A DNA stretch of 64,000 bases from Oscillospiraceae bacterium (GTDB lineage: Bacteria; Bacillota; Clostridia; Oscillospirales; Ruminococcaceae). The stretch covers positions 682,001 through 746,000 of the forward strand of contig CP107208.1 in assembly GCA_025758045.1 (NCBI GenBank), written 5' to 3'. The notes under the pieces were generated by a model. It had not been told where the DNA came from, did no database searches, and saw only the letters and a program-made list of their open reading frames with translations. Each line of letters begins with the position of its first letter. Positions within the stretch are counted from its first letter, which is position 1. This document shows positions 63,722-64,000 of this stretch, one piece after another. Position numbers and translations under genes: made by a program.

Positions 63722-64000
63722 TCAAATCGTGATCTCCAGCCCTGCGTTCTGCAGGAACCAGTCGTGCTGGGCGTCCAGGCGGGCTTCCAGCGTATCATCG
63801 GCAGCCAGGCCGGTGGCGGGGTTGGCAGCGCGCAGGCCGCCCAGGGTGATGGTGTCATCGGCAGTCAGGGCCACACCGGCGGGCAGCTTGCCTTGCAGCA
63901 GGGGCAGGTCGGCGGTGCGGGCGTACAGGGTGCCGCTCTCGCCCATGGTCTCGGCCAGGGCGGTAGCACTCTTGACCAGCCAGGCGGCATAGTCCTTGCC
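63722..64000 (-). CDS. atpE: V-type ATP synthase subunit E (5' partial)
   Basis: The frame is open to the window edge and reads GKDYAAWLVKSATALAET before an internal Met at 63946. The visible C-terminal 92 codons contain a Y-x-x-WL element and a beta-alpha end (ADDTLEARLDAQHDWFLQN), matching the peripheral-stalk subunit E. The gene starts outside the window. It precedes subunit A, the expected operon order. Confidence 0.8.
   Translation of the reverse strand, partial: GKDYAAWLVKSATALAETMGESGTLYARTADLPLLQGKLPAGVALTADDTITLGGLRAANPATGLAADDTLEARLDAQHDWFLQNAGLEITI

Noticed and set aside
61842..63992. A 716-aa open frame on the + strand opposite the V-ATPase genes
   Set aside because: It is the antisense shadow of subunits A and B in GC-rich DNA; composition is His/Gly/Val-rich and no domain is present.

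Overview
The window looks like a chromosome segment of a GC-rich anaerobic gut Firmicute of the Faecalibacterium/Subdoligranulum/Gemmiger group (Oscillospiraceae). The 16S rRNA is of that type by my reading, closest in memory to Gemmiger. The genome context fits: a V-type rather than F-type ATPase operon here, YloU/YloV envelope-stress pair, AzlCD, PF06541 membrane proteins, and many short intergenic palindromic repeats. The genus call rests on memory of 16S signatures, not on an alignment.

Layout. 1-4.0 kb: an asymmetric heterodimeric ABC exporter and a membrane-anchored MerR regulator with a 19-bp-spacer promoter. 4.0-12 kb, minus strand: HAD phosphatase and glycosyltransferase, two tiny proteins, a PF06541 membrane protein, nicotinate phosphoribosyltransferase, D,D-carboxypeptidase and RecG. 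12-16 kb: a small membrane protein, a C39-like lipoprotein, DAK2/FakA-like and Asp23 proteins, and a CBS protein. 16.2-21.5 kb: a complete rRNA operon on the minus strand (promoter, 16S, tRNA-Ala, tRNA-Ile, 23S, 5S, terminator). 21.5-33.6 kb: RNA modification and proofreading genes (RsuA type, YbaK, TrmB, AlaX), DAHP synthase, a solute-binding lipoprotein with MalQ, a degenerate GGDEF protein and AzlCD. 33.8 kb: tRNA-Pro. 53.8-64 kb, minus strand: LepA, alanine racemase, a ClC channel, a MATE exporter and V-ATPase subunits D, B, A and E (partial).

The accessory region is 35.27-53.18 kb. It is AT-richer than its flanks. Its ends fall inside a low-molecular-weight protein tyrosine phosphatase gene: the displaced 5' end of that gene lies at 35.26 kb, and the intact gene with a new 5' end lies at 53.16 kb. 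An excisionase-like gene sits at the left end and a truncated Tn916-type integrase at the right end. Between them are (a) a three-gene ABC-three-component (ABC-3C) system, (b) a small XRE regulator, an hsdM relic and a LlaJI-like restriction-modification cassette with an N6-adenine methylase, a C5-cytosine methylase, a tandem-AAA McrB with an apparent internal translation start, and McrC, and (c) a decayed phage replication module (DNA polymerase A, DUF2815, truncated DUF2800, Rrp5-like protein) headed by repeated hairpin leader elements. I read this as a defence island on a remnant integrative element that has lost its own integrase function.

Other structure worth attention: a 172-bp MITE-like element with terminal inverted repeats and 4-bp duplications in three copies of identical length (22.9, 34.2 and 53.7 kb), and three hairpins in which the 3' arm is the Shine-Dalgarno sequence of the next gene and a T-run leads into its ATG (6.9, 32.0 and 36.6 kb). 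No CRISPR array, intact prophage structural genes or complete insertion sequence were seen.
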